A stretch of 64,000 nucleotides of DNA, taken from contig NZ_CP047475.1 in NCBI RefSeq assembly GCF_010587385.1, positions 496,001-560,000 of the forward strand. The letters are read 5' to 3'. Origin of the DNA: Vibrio astriarenae (lineage in GTDB: Bacteria; Pseudomonadota; Gammaproteobacteria; Enterobacterales; Vibrionaceae). The notes under the pieces are model-generated. The model saw only the letters and a program-made list of their open reading frames with translations, was not told where the DNA came from and did no database searches. The first letter of the stretch is position 1. Each line of letters begins with the position of its first letter. Shown here piece by piece: positions 51,398 through 59,414 of this stretch. Made by a program: the position numbers and the translations under genes.

Positions 51398-52522
51398 ATG
51401 AAAAGCGAGATTTTGTCACCCGTTCAGCGCTACCAGCACGATATTGAACATAACGGTTTTGAGGAAGATCCGGCTCAGTTAGCCGCCGTCAACGCGCTGA
51501 CTTTGCTCTTTGATGAGTTCAAACAGTACCTCAATTTTAAGCCAGAGCCTCTATCAATGATGCAAAAGCTATTGGGAAAGAAAGAGCAAATTGCGACTCC
51601 TCCACAAGGTTTGTACATGTGGGGCGGGGTAGGACGTGGAAAAACTTACCTAATGGACACTTTTTTTCATGCTTTGCCAGCAGAAGAGAAAATGCGTGTC
51701 CATTTTCATCGTTTCATGTACCAAGTTCACGATGAGTTGGGTGAGCTTAAGGATACAGCTAATCCACTGGATGTGATTGCACAAAGGCTTGCGGAAAGAG
51801 TGAAGATTATCTGCTTTGATGAATTCTATGTCTCTGATATTACCGATGCCATGATCTTGTCCACTCTATTCAATGCGCTGTTTAGTCATGGTGTTGTCCT
51901 CGTCGCGACATCAAACATTCCTCCACAAGAGCTTTACCGCAACGGCCTTCAGCGTGCACGATTTTTACCGACTATTGCTTTAATAGAGCAGCATTGCCAT
52001 GTTTTGAATGTCGACAGTGGGGTTGATTTTCGTTTGCGAACCCTCGAACAAGCGGAGATCTATCACTTCCCGCTAGACAAACAAGCCACAGACAACTTGA
52101 ATCAGTATTTTCGTGATTTAACACCGAACTGCACGCCATGTCAGGTGATTAAAGAGGTAGAGGTGAATCATAGGCTTCTACAAGTCGAAGGAAGCTGTGA
52201 AGGGGTGCTCCACGCGAGTTTTGCCCAGTTGTGTGAATCAGCTCGAAGCCAAAATGATTTCATCGAGTTATCACGCTACTACCACACGGTGCTGCTCAGT
52301 GACGTAAAACAGATGGGGCAAACGAATGATGATGCCGCACGCCGATTCATTGCCCTAGTCGATGAGTTTTATGAGCGAAATGTGACACTCATTATTTCTG
52401 CTGAGGTCGCTATCGACGATTTGTATGTTGAGGGGCAACTCAGTTTTGAGTTTAAGCGTTGTAAATCGAGGCTCGTTGAGATGCAGAGCCATGACTATCT
52501 TACTCGAGAGCATCTGGCCTAA
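51398..52522 (+). CDS. zapE: cell division ATPase ZapE (YhcM)
   Basis: A 374-residue AAA-type ATPase of the AFG1 family. The P-loop GGVGRGKT is at about 76-83, followed by Walker B IICFDEFYVSDI and the sensor region LVATSNIPPQELY. It acts on the Z ring late in division and under stress or low oxygen in E. coli. The AGGAAGGG ahead of the ATG gives a clear start. It precedes rplM, as in E. coli. Confidence 0.95.
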   Translation: MKSEILSPVQRYQHDIEHNGFEEDPAQLAAVNALTLLFDEFKQYLNFKPEPLSMMQKLLGKKEQIATPPQGLYMWGGVGRGKTYLMDTFFHALPAEEKMRVHFHRFMYQVHDELGELKDTANPLDVIAQRLAERVKIICFDEFYVSDITDAMILSTLFNALFSHGVVLVATSNIPPQELYRNGLQRARFLPTIALIEQHCHVLNVDSGVDFRLRTLEQAEIYHFPLDKQATDNLNQYFRDLTPNCTPCQVIKEVEVNHRLLQVEGSCEGVLHASFAQLCESARSQNDFIELSRYYHTVLLSDVKQMGQTNDDAARRFIALVDEFYERNVTLIISAEVAIDDLYVEGQLSFEFKRCKSRLVEMQSHDYLTREHLA

Positions 52523-52592
52523 TTGAAATATTGATAACGGGCGAGGGGAATCGGCAAGGCTAAGAAAAATTTAAATTAATGCTGAAAAAGAG

Positions 52593-52621
52593 GTGATTTT
52601 TTCGTCTGACTTCTCTATAAT
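52593..52621 (+). promoter_or_regulatory. promoter of rplM-rpsI
   Basis: A perfect -10 TATAAT at 52616-52621, with a weak -35 (GTGATT) 17 bases upstream. The implied leader before rplM is about 150 bases. Confidence 0.6.
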
Positions 52622-52627
52622 CCTGCG

Positions 52628-52781
52628 ACCCACCGTTACTGCAGACCTGTTTTGCGGACTCTGTCCAATGAACTTAAAGGTCGAGAGTGCCATCCACTCG
52701 AAGGGGTGATGACTGGGCTCTTAGTCAGTGGGAGCAAATGCTCCTTTAAGTGTAAATCAAAATTATCGGGTTATTATTAGC
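52628..52781 (+). promoter_or_regulatory. long 5' leader of rplM, possible L13 autoregulatory structure
   Basis: The stretch between the predicted transcription start and the rplM ATG is unusually long and structured. It includes a hairpin GGAGC / GCTCC followed by TTT (52732-52747), and a possible stem around CGAGAGTG...CACTCG near 52683-52705. In E. coli, L13 represses its own operon through the rplM leader. I infer a similar element from position; I did not verify homology. Confidence 0.4.
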
Positions 52782-53210
52782 ATGAAAACTTTCGTTGCTA
52801 AACCAGAAACTGTAAAACGCGACTGGTATGTTGTAGACGCTGAAGGTAAAACTCTTGGCCGTCTAGCAAGTGAAATTGCATCTCGCCTACGTGGCAAACA
52901 TAAAGCTGAGTACACTCCACACGTTGACACTGGTGACTACATCATCGTTATCAACGCAGAGAAAGTTACTGTAACTGGTAACAAAGCTGCAGCTAAGACT
53001 TACTACCGTCACACTGAATTCCCAGGTGGCCTTAAGTCAATCACTTTTGACAAGCTAATCGACCGTAAGCCAGAAATGGCTATCGAACTAGCAGTTAAAG
53101 GTATGCTTCCACGTGGTCCTCTAGGCCGTGCTATGTACCGTAAGCTTAAAGTTTACGCTGGCACTGAGCACAACCACGCTGCTCAGCAACCAAAAGTACT
53201 AGACATCTAA
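52782..53210 (+). CDS. rplM: 50S ribosomal protein L13
   Basis: A 142-residue ribosomal protein, recognised throughout ([59 protein letters not shown]). I chose the ATG at 52782 as the universal N terminus. It forms a two-gene operon with rpsI, 15 bases apart, with extreme codon bias. Confidence 0.99.
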   Translation: MKTFVAKPETVKRDWYVVDAEGKTLGRLASEIASRLRGKHKAEYTPHVDTGDYIIVINAEKVTVTGNKAAAKTYYRHTEFPGGLKSITFDKLIDRKPEMAIELAVKGMLPRGPLGRAMYRKLKVYAGTEHNHAAQQPKVLDI

Positions 53211-53225
53211 TCGGGGATTTAGGAA

Positions 53226-53618
53226 ATGGCAGAGAATAAATACTACGGCACTGGCCGTCGCAAAAGCTCAGCTGCACGTGTGTTCATCACACCTGGTAGC
53301 GGTAACATCGTAATCAACAAGCGTAGCCTTGACGAGTACTTCGGTCGTCCAACTTCTCGCATGGTTGTTAAGCAACCTCTTGAGCTAGTTGAAATGACTG
53401 AGAAACTTGACCTATACATCACTGTTAAAGGTGGTGGTATCTCTGGTCAAGCTGGTGCTATCCGTCACGGTATCACTCGTGCTCTTATGGAGTACGATGA
53501 GTCTCTACGTCCAACTCTACGTGCTGCGGGTTACGTTACTCGTGATGCTCGTTGCGTTGAGCGTAAGAAAGTTGGTCTACGTAAAGCACGTCGTCGTCCA
53601 CAGTTCTCAAAGCGTTAA
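53226..53618 (+). CDS. rpsI: 30S ribosomal protein S9
   Basis: A 130-residue ribosomal protein with the invariant [15 protein letters not shown] start and the basic tail [11 protein letters not shown] that reaches the P-site tRNA. AGGAA precedes the ATG. It is the second gene of rplM-rpsI, followed by a strong terminator. Confidence 0.99.
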   Translation: MAENKYYGTGRRKSSAARVFITPGSGNIVINKRSLDEYFGRPTSRMVVKQPLELVEMTEKLDLYITVKGGGISGQAGAIRHGITRALMEYDESLRPTLRAAGYVTRDARCVERKKVGLRKARRRPQFSKR

Positions 53619-53660
53619 TTTTACGATTATCGTTTTGTTTGTTCGAAAGAGCAAAGTTGC

Positions 53661-53688
53661 AAAAGCCTGGTTTTTACCAGGCTTTTTT
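53661..53688 (+). terminator. Rho-independent terminator of rplM-rpsI
   Basis: The perfect 10-base stem AAAAGCCTGG / CCAGGCTTTT with loop TTTTTA and a further T run. Confidence 0.92.
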
Positions 53689-53789
53689 ATTGCCTGTAAA
53701 AACCCTTCCACTCGCTCAAGCATTATTCCTAATAAAATTTACCTTTTGTTCTAAAACCCTGACGTATGTTACAAAAAAGTAGCTTTATC

Positions 53790-53818
53790 TTGTCAAAAAG
53801 TAGGGTTTTCATTATCAT
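53790..53818 (+). promoter_or_regulatory. sigma70 promoter of petABC
   Basis: TTGTCA, a 17-base spacer, then TATCAT: 5 of 6 matches in each element. It lies 98 bases before petA. Confidence 0.65.
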
Positions 53819-53915
53819 TTCTCATCAAATAAATACAATCAAAACTGGAATTGTTAGCCGTGCTCTGTAAAGGGAATTTAACAAGCCTGAAGGGAGTCAA
53901 TGGGAGAATGTTTGG

Positions 53916-54509
53916 ATGAGCAATGCGCCATTAAATAACGGACGCAGACGTTTTTTAACTGCCACAACCGCGGTTGTCGGTGGTTTAGGAGCTGCTGCTG
54001 TTGCCGTACCTTTTATTAAGTCATGGAATCCGAGTGCCAAAGCCAAAGCGGCAGGTGCACCGGTTGAAGTGGATATCGGCAAACTTGAGGAAGGACAAAT
54101 GGTTCGCGTCGAATGGCGTGGTAAACCTGTCTGGATCGTGCGCCGAGCTCAAGCTGTGGTAGATGGTCTTTCCGACCTAGATAATCAGCTGCGTGACCCT
54201 AGTTCTGCAGAAGAGCAACAACCTTCTTACGCTGCTAACCCTTATCGTTCAATTAAACCTGAATATTTTGTGGCCGTAGGTATATGTACTCACTTAGGGT
54301 GTTCTCCTACCTACTTGCCTGACACCTTTAGTGAACAAGTTCAGGGTGTTAAGTCTGGTTTTTTCTGTCCATGTCATGGTTCAAAGTTTGATATGGCTGG
54401 CCGCGTTTTCCAGGGTGTACCAGCTCCTTTAAACCTTGTTGTTCCGCCACATATGTATATCAGCGACACCAAAGTGATCGTCGGTGTCGATGAAGGAGGG
54501 GAAGCCTAA
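53916..54509 (+). CDS. petA: ubiquinol-cytochrome c reductase, Rieske iron-sulfur subunit
   Basis: A 197-residue Rieske protein of the cytochrome bc1 complex. It has a twin-arginine export motif (RRRFLTATT at about 10-18) within an uncleaved N-terminal membrane anchor. The two cluster motifs are CTHLGC and CPCHGS, with the disulphide cysteines present. It passes electrons from ubiquinol to cytochrome c1. The stop shares a base with the petB ATG. It is the first gene of petABC. Confidence 0.97.
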   Translation: MSNAPLNNGRRRFLTATTAVVGGLGAAAVAVPFIKSWNPSAKAKAAGAPVEVDIGKLEEGQMVRVEWRGKPVWIVRRAQAVVDGLSDLDNQLRDPSSAEEQQPSYAANPYRSIKPEYFVAVGICTHLGCSPTYLPDTFSEQVQGVKSGFFCPCHGSKFDMAGRVFQGVPAPLNLVVPPHMYISDTKVIVGVDEGGEA

Positions 54510-55774
54510 TGCAAGCTTTATTAGATTGGGTTGAAAAACGTTTACCCGCGATGAATGCGTACAAGAAGCACTTGTCCGAGTATCCAATGCCAAAGAACTT
54601 CAACTTCTGGTATCTGTTTGGTTCACTGGCCATGCTCGTGTTGGTTAACCAGATCCTAACGGGTATCTGGCTGACGATGAACTACGTACCATCGGGCGAA
54701 GGCGCTTTTGCTTCTATCGAGTATATTATGCGTGATGTTGAGTACGGCTGGTTACTTCGTTATATGCACTCGACTGGCGCTTCTGCCTTCTTTGTTGTGG
54801 TCTACCTGCATATGTTCCGTGGTTTGATCTACGGCTCTTACCAAAAGCCACGTGAGCTTCTGTGGCTATTTGGGATGTTGATCTTCCTAGTGCTAATGGC
54901 CGAAGCCTTCATGGGATACCTATTACCTTGGGGTCAGATGTCTTACTGGGGAGCACAGGTGATCATCTCCTTGTTTGGAGCGATCCCTGTAATCGGTGAT
55001 GATCTCACTCTATGGATTCGTGGTGATTACGTTATCTCTGGTGCCACACTGAACCGATTCTTCGCACTACACGTGATAGCATTGCCTATTGTTCTGCTGC
55101 TGCTGGTTGTTTTGCACGTTCTAGCATTGCATGAAGTGGGCTCAAACAACCCAGATGGTATTGAAACCAAATTGCCAAAAGGCTCGATGGGTAAGGGGTA
55201 TGAGCCACAGTTCAAATTCCATGAGTCTTACACGAAAAAGTACGACATCATAGACTCGATTCCATTCCATCCTTACGGCACAGTTAAGGACTTGATTGGT
55301 GTCGCGGGTTTCTTGTTCTTCTTCTGTTATGTGCTGTTCTTTAACCCTGAAATGGGCGGTTTCTTCCTTGAGCCACCAAACTTTGAAGCAGCTAACCCGT
55401 TGAAAACACCAGAACATATTGCTCCAGTTTGGTACTTTACCCCGTTCTACGCGATTCTTCGTGCGGTTCCTGACAAGCTCATTGGTGTTGTCGCGATGGG
55501 GGCATCTATTGTTGTGCTATTCCTATTACCTTGGCTCGATCGCTGTAAAGTTCGTTCATATCGTTACCGTAGCAAACTGCACCTTATCAATATTGTTCAG
55601 TTTACTATCTGCTTCATTGCTCTAGGTATTCTAGGTGCGTTACCGGCGACTCCGCTGTATACCATCCTTGCTCGTATCTTTAGCTTGGGTTACTTCATGT
55701 TCTTTGTATTACTGTTCTTCTACAGTAAAAACGAGGCAACGAAACCACTGCCAGAAAGGGTAACATTCAAATGA
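54509..55774 (+). CDS. petB: ubiquinol-cytochrome c reductase, cytochrome b subunit
   Basis: A 421-residue polytopic protein with eight or more transmembrane helices. The heme-ligand histidines lie in two helices (the region of RYMHSTGASAFFVVVYLHMF and the FFALHVIALPIVLLLLVVLHVLA helix). The quinol-site motif appears as PVWYFTPFYAILRA, the PEWY-type motif here with V in place of E. It overlaps both neighbours (one base with petA, four with petC). Confidence 0.96.
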   Translation: MQALLDWVEKRLPAMNAYKKHLSEYPMPKNFNFWYLFGSLAMLVLVNQILTGIWLTMNYVPSGEGAFASIEYIMRDVEYGWLLRYMHSTGASAFFVVVYLHMFRGLIYGSYQKPRELLWLFGMLIFLVLMAEAFMGYLLPWGQMSYWGAQVIISLFGAIPVIGDDLTLWIRGDYVISGATLNRFFALHVIALPIVLLLLVVLHVLALHEVGSNNPDGIETKLPKGSMGKGYEPQFKFHESYTKKYDIIDSIPFHPYGTVKDLIGVAGFLFFFCYVLFFNPEMGGFFLEPPNFEAANPLKTPEHIAPVWYFTPFYAILRAVPDKLIGVVAMGASIVVLFLLPWLDRCKVRSYRYRSKLHLINIVQFTICFIALGILGALPATPLYTILARIFSLGYFMFFVLLFFYSKNEATKPLPERVTFK

Positions 55775-56508
55775 AAAAATGGATTTTAGTTTTATTTGCA
55801 ATGCTGCCGTCAATGGCAATGGCAGCAGCGGTAAGTGTCCCGCTAGACAAAGCCAACAATGACATGTCAGATCAGGCATCACTGCAAAATGGTGCCAAGT
55901 TGTTCATGAACTACTGTTTCGGTTGTCACGCGGCGCAATATCAACGTTACGAGCGAGTAGCTGATGACTTGGGTATTCCGCATGATCTAATGAAAGAGAA
56001 TCTGATCTTTGATCCAGAAGCCAAGATCGGTGACCTTATGGTGAATGCGATTCCGCAGACATCGGCAGCAGCTTGGTTTGGTGCACCACCACCCGATCTT
56101 ACACTTGTTGCGCGAGTGCGAGGTACGGACTGGTTATACACTTATCTACGTGCTTTTTATAAAGATGATTCTCGTCCATTTGGTGTGAACAACTATGTAT
56201 TCCCAAGCGTAGGTATGCCACATGTATTGGAAGAACTGCAAGGTATTCCAGAGCCAGTTTATCAGACCAAAGTGGTTGATGGTGAAGAGAAGCAAGTGGT
56301 CGTTGGCGTGAAATCTGACGGCACTGGTGAGCTAAACCAAGAAGAGTATGATGATGCTGTTCGTGACTTGGTTAACTTCCTTGAATACTCTGGTGATCCA
56401 GTCAAACTTGAGCGTCATACTCTTGGCTGGTGGGTGATGGGATTCCTGGTCATCTTTACTATCATTGTCGTGTTACTGAAGAAAGAGTATTGGCGTGATG
56501 TGCACTAA
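55771..56508 (+). CDS. petC: ubiquinol-cytochrome c reductase, cytochrome c1
   Basis: A 245-residue periplasmic heme protein with a signal peptide (MKKWILVLFAMLPSMAMA), a heme-binding CFGCH (Cys49, Cys52, His53), and a C-terminal membrane anchor (about 222-240) ending KKEYWRDVH. The distal Met ligand is probably in the block SVGMPHVL. It is the last gene of petABC. A strong hairpin terminator follows. Confidence 0.97.
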   Translation: MKKWILVLFAMLPSMAMAAAVSVPLDKANNDMSDQASLQNGAKLFMNYCFGCHAAQYQRYERVADDLGIPHDLMKENLIFDPEAKIGDLMVNAIPQTSAAAWFGAPPPDLTLVARVRGTDWLYTYLRAFYKDDSRPFGVNNYVFPSVGMPHVLEELQGIPEPVYQTKVVDGEEKQVVVGVKSDGTGELNQEEYDDAVRDLVNFLEYSGDPVKLERHTLGWWVMGFLVIFTIIVVLLKKEYWRDVH

Positions 56509-56547
56509 TTGTGCTATCATATCGTGCTATTTTCCAAATTTATGAAG

Positions 56548-56575
56548 TAATGGAGGCTTAGCCTCCATTATTTTT
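56548..56575 (+). terminator. Rho-independent terminator of petABC
   Basis: The stem TAATGGAGGC / GCCTCCATTA with loop TTA and five T residues. It lies between petC and sspA. Confidence 0.88.
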
Positions 56576-56611
56576 ATCTCAATTTATATTGTAAGTGTGC
56601 TGGAGGGCTCC

Positions 56612-57247
56612 ATGGCTGTAGCTGCCAATAAACGTTCTGTGATGACGCTATTTTCAAGTGCATCTGATTTGTATAGCCATCAGGTTCGTATCGTTCTAGC
56701 TGAGAAAGGTGTCAGCGTAGAAGTTGAGCTGGTAGATGAAAACAACCTTCCTGCAGAGCTAGCAGAGCTAAACCCATACAAATCTGTCCCAACGCTTGTG
56801 GACCGTGAATTAGCACTGTATGACTCTAAAATCATTATGGAATACCTAGATGAGCGTTTCCCTCATCCGCCACTAATGCCTGTTTACCCTGTTGCTCGTG
56901 GTAGCAGCCGTCTAATGATCTATCGCATTGAGCGCAACTGGTACTCTCTTGCAGAAAAGGTTGTTAAAGGTAACGCAGAAGAAGCAGAATCTGCTCGCAA
57001 CAAGCTACGTAATGACCTGCTGATGCTTGGCCCGATCTTCGGCGAATACGACTACTTCATGAGTGAAGAGTTCAGTTTGATCGACTGTTACCTAGCACCA
57101 TTGCTATGGCGTCTGCCTTCAATGGGAATTGAGCTTTCTGGTCCTGGTTCAAAAGAGATTAAGGTATACATGAACCGCGTATTTGAACGTGATTCATTCC
57201 TAGCTTCTTTGACAGAAGCAGAGCGTGAAATGCGCCTGACTCGCTAA
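56612..57247 (+). CDS. sspA: stringent starvation protein A (SspA)
   Basis: A 211-residue glutathione-S-transferase-fold protein that binds RNA polymerase rather than glutathione and alters promoter use in starvation and acid stress. Visible blocks: SVMTLFSSASDLYSHQVRIVLAEKG, NPYKSVPTLVDRELALYDS and MEYLDERFPHPPLMP. The ATG at 56612 follows GGAGGG, an excellent ribosome-binding site. The next gene, sspB, starts 11 bases later. Confidence 0.96.
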   Translation: MAVAANKRSVMTLFSSASDLYSHQVRIVLAEKGVSVEVELVDENNLPAELAELNPYKSVPTLVDRELALYDSKIIMEYLDERFPHPPLMPVYPVARGSSRLMIYRIERNWYSLAEKVVKGNAEEAESARNKLRNDLLMLGPIFGEYDYFMSEEFSLIDCYLAPLLWRLPSMGIELSGPGSKEIKVYMNRVFERDSFLASLTEAEREMRLTR

Positions 57248-57258
57248 TAGGCTGGTTG

Positions 57259-57750
57259 ATGGACGTTTCTAACATGACGCCGAGACGCCCTTATCTGTTA
57301 AGAGCGTTCTATGAGTGGTTAGTGGATAATGATCTCACTCCTCACTTGGTTGTTGACGCCACGATGAGTGGCGTACGTGTACCGATGGAGTTTGTTCAAG
57401 ATGGTCAAATCATTTTGAACGTGGCTCCACGAGCCGTTGGTAATCTAGAGCTGGGTAATGAAGCGATTATGTTCAATGCTCGCTTTAGCGGTCGCCCTCA
57501 TTCAGTCATTGTTCCGTTATATGCAGTTCAAGCAATCTACGCACGTGAAAACGGTGCGGGTACGATGTTTGAACCAGAAGAAGCATATGCTGGCAGTATC
57601 GAAGAGGAGGATTTCGACTCTGGTGATGATTTGGTTGAAGGTAATGAACATTTATCGGTAGCGACTGAAGAGCACCTTGAGGCTGAAACGGCGGATCCTG
57701 AGCCTGCTCCAAGACCTAAGGGCAAACCAAGTTTGCGTGTGGTCAAGTAG
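57259..57750 (+). CDS. sspB: ClpXP adaptor SspB
   Basis: A 163-residue adaptor that binds ssrA-tagged and other substrates and delivers them to ClpXP. The substrate-binding domain is recognised from TPRRPYLLRAFYEWLVDNDLT and NVAPRAVGNLELGNEAI. A long acidic linker leads to the C-terminal ClpX-binding peptide GKPSLRVVK. I choose the ATG at 57259, with AGG eight bases upstream. It forms an operon with sspA, and a terminator follows. Confidence 0.95.
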   Translation: MDVSNMTPRRPYLLRAFYEWLVDNDLTPHLVVDATMSGVRVPMEFVQDGQIILNVAPRAVGNLELGNEAIMFNARFSGRPHSVIVPLYAVQAIYARENGAGTMFEPEEAYAGSIEEEDFDSGDDLVEGNEHLSVATEEHLEAETADPEPAPRPKGKPSLRVVK

Positions 57751-57771
57751 CCAACTTCGGAATTGAATATC

Positions 57772-57800
57772 AAAAAGCAGCGTATTAACGCTGCTTTTTT
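57772..57800 (+). terminator. Rho-independent terminator of sspAB
   Basis: The stem AAAAAGCAGCG / CGCTGCTTTTT with loop TATTAA; it could also serve the convergent dolP operon. Confidence 0.9.
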
Positions 57801-57827
57801 ACATTTTAGACACGGTGTCAGCTTGCT

Positions 57828-58397
57828 TTAATCGCCGTATTGAAAGGCTCTAACGACTTTTTTTACACCAGAGATGTTTCTCGCGACTTCAGTGGCGACA
57901 TCGGCATGGTGATGAGAGACGTAGCCAAGCAAAAACACCTCTTCATCTTCAGTGATCACTTTGACTTTTACGCCGTTAAGTTCTTTCTCTGTCAGCAATG
58001 CTGATTTTACCTTGGTGGTTATCCAACTGTCTCGGCTGATCCCGGAAACGGATAGAGGTTCGCGCTGACGTACTTGGTCATACACCTGAGTAACGCCTTC
58101 GATACCTTCGACATCATCGATGAGTTCGGCGATTAAGGTTTCATCATTGGTTTGCCCCATTAACACCACAATCCCTTTATAGGAGCTGCTAGTGACACGT
58201 ACATTATCCACATAAGGGGCTTTACTGGTGATGGAGGCAACCTCAAATTCAATGTTGTTGTCACGCCACATCTCAGATGTTGAGCGGGTATCGGTGACAA
58301 TCGTTGCAGTTGTCGCTGCGCCAGCAAGGAACAACCCTGCACACCCTGTCAGGGAAAACGTTAATGCGGCGGCAGCTAAGAGTTTTAGTAACTTCAT
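57828..58397 (-). CDS. dolP: outer-membrane lipoprotein DolP (YraP), two BON domains
   Basis: A 189-residue lipoprotein with lipobox LTGC (lipidated Cys19). Two BON domains follow, the first at about 45-110 (YKGIVVLMGQTNDETL), the second at about 120-187 (WITTKVKSALLTEKELNGVKVKVI). DolP binds anionic phospholipid at division sites and supports outer-membrane integrity and BamA activity; in E. coli it is a sigmaE regulon member. It is the last gene of lpoA-yraN-diaA-dolP. No sigmaE promoter is visible directly in front of it. Confidence 0.94.
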   Translation of the reverse strand: MKLLKLLAAAALTFSLTGCAGLFLAGAATTATIVTDTRSTSEMWRDNNIEFEVASITSKAPYVDNVRVTSSSYKGIVVLMGQTNDETLIAELIDDVEGIEGVTQVYDQVRQREPLSVSGISRDSWITTKVKSALLTEKELNGVKVKVITEDEEVFLLGYVSHHHADVATEVARNISGVKKVVRAFQYGD

Positions 58398-58400
58398 TGT

Positions 58401-58991
58401 TTACTCTTCATGGGCTGGGAATAAAACCTGATCCACCAAGTCACATAAGCAGTGTAAAGTCACCATATGTACTTCGTGGATTCGAGCCGTACGATGTGAT
58501 GGAATACGGATTTCGACGTCGTTCTCACCCAGCAGGCCCGCCATTTCACCGCCATCTTTACCAGTAAATGCAATGATGGTCATGTCACGAGTTACTGCCG
58601 CTTCCATCGCTTTAATGATGTTTTTGCTATTACCACTGGTTGAAATCGCCAGTAGAATATCGCCAGGCTGACCAAAGGCTCGCACCTGCTTTGAGAAGAT
58701 CTCATCATAATGGTAGTCATTAGCCACTGCCGTCAGTGTTGTGTTGTCTGCGGTGAGGGCAATGGCTGGTAAACTGGGTCTTTCTGTCTCAAATCGATTG
58801 ACTAGACAAGAGGTAAACAACTGGGCATTCGCAGAGGAGCCCCCATTACCGCAACACAGCACTTTGTTGCCATTAAGCAGGCTTGTCACCATCGCTTGTG
58901 CAGCATGCGTTATCGCATCAGGCAAGGCTTCTGCTGCAGCGATTTGAATTTGAATACTCTCTGTAAAGCTGTCTTTAATGCTGTCTAGCAT
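58401..58991 (-). CDS. diaA: DnaA initiator-associating protein DiaA (SIS domain)
   Basis: A 196-residue SIS-domain protein ([46 protein letters not shown]). DiaA tetramers bind DnaA and help assemble initiation complexes at oriC. It resembles phosphoheptose isomerase GmhA, but the neighbours yraN and dolP identify the DiaA locus. It ends 4 bases before dolP. Confidence 0.92.
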   Translation of the reverse strand: MLDSIKDSFTESIQIQIAAAEALPDAITHAAQAMVTSLLNGNKVLCCGNGGSSANAQLFTSCLVNRFETERPSLPAIALTADNTTLTAVANDYHYDEIFSKQVRAFGQPGDILLAISTSGNSKNIIKAMEAAVTRDMTIIAFTGKDGGEMAGLLGENDVEIRIPSHRTARIHEVHMVTLHCLCDLVDQVLFPAHEE

Positions 58992-59000
58992 CGATAAATC

Positions 59001-59414
59001 CTAATATGTGTCGGTTAGTGCGCTCTTATACCACTCTAATTGTTGGCCTTGCTGGTGAAGGGCAACCACGTCAAATCTAATATCGGTGCTATGGAGGGAT
59101 AAGTTATTTTTCATTAGCCATAGCTGCGCGGTTTTTATTACCCGTCGCGCCTTAGTCGCAGTGACGGCTTCAGCAGCATGACCATATTTTGCATGTTGGC
59201 GGTATTTTACCTCAATAAACACGATGGTTGCATTATCGCGCATGATAAGGTCGATCTCGCCACACTTAGCTCGAAAATTACGAGTAACGAGCTTCAGACC
59301 TTGGCGTTGCAGATGTTGCATTGCCAAGGTTTCGTAGTGTTGTCCGGATTGCTTTTTGCTGTTTGAATGCAGTGTCACTGGAGACGCCTGCTTCAAGCGG
59401 CTAAAAAGTCCCAT
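59001..59414 (-). CDS. yraN: UPF0102 endonuclease-fold protein YraN
   Basis: A 137-residue protein of the YraN family, with a predicted Holliday-junction-resolvase-like nuclease fold. The core motif is visible: GEIDLIMRD, then VFIEVKYR (the D...ExK site), preceded by LVTRNFRAKCGE. The role is not established. Its start lies inside lpoA (14-base overlap), and it is followed 9 bases later by diaA. Confidence 0.92.
   Translation of the reverse strand: MGLFSRLKQASPVTLHSNSKKQSGQHYETLAMQHLQRQGLKLVTRNFRAKCGEIDLIMRDNATIVFIEVKYRQHAKYGHAAEAVTATKARRVIKTAQLWLMKNNLSLHSTDIRFDVVALHQQGQQLEWYKSALTDTY

Noticed and set aside
53407..53754. Long valine/leucine-rich frame overlapping rpsI
   Set aside because: A shadow frame of the highly biased rpsI sequence running into the terminator; no ribosome-binding site or family resemblance.
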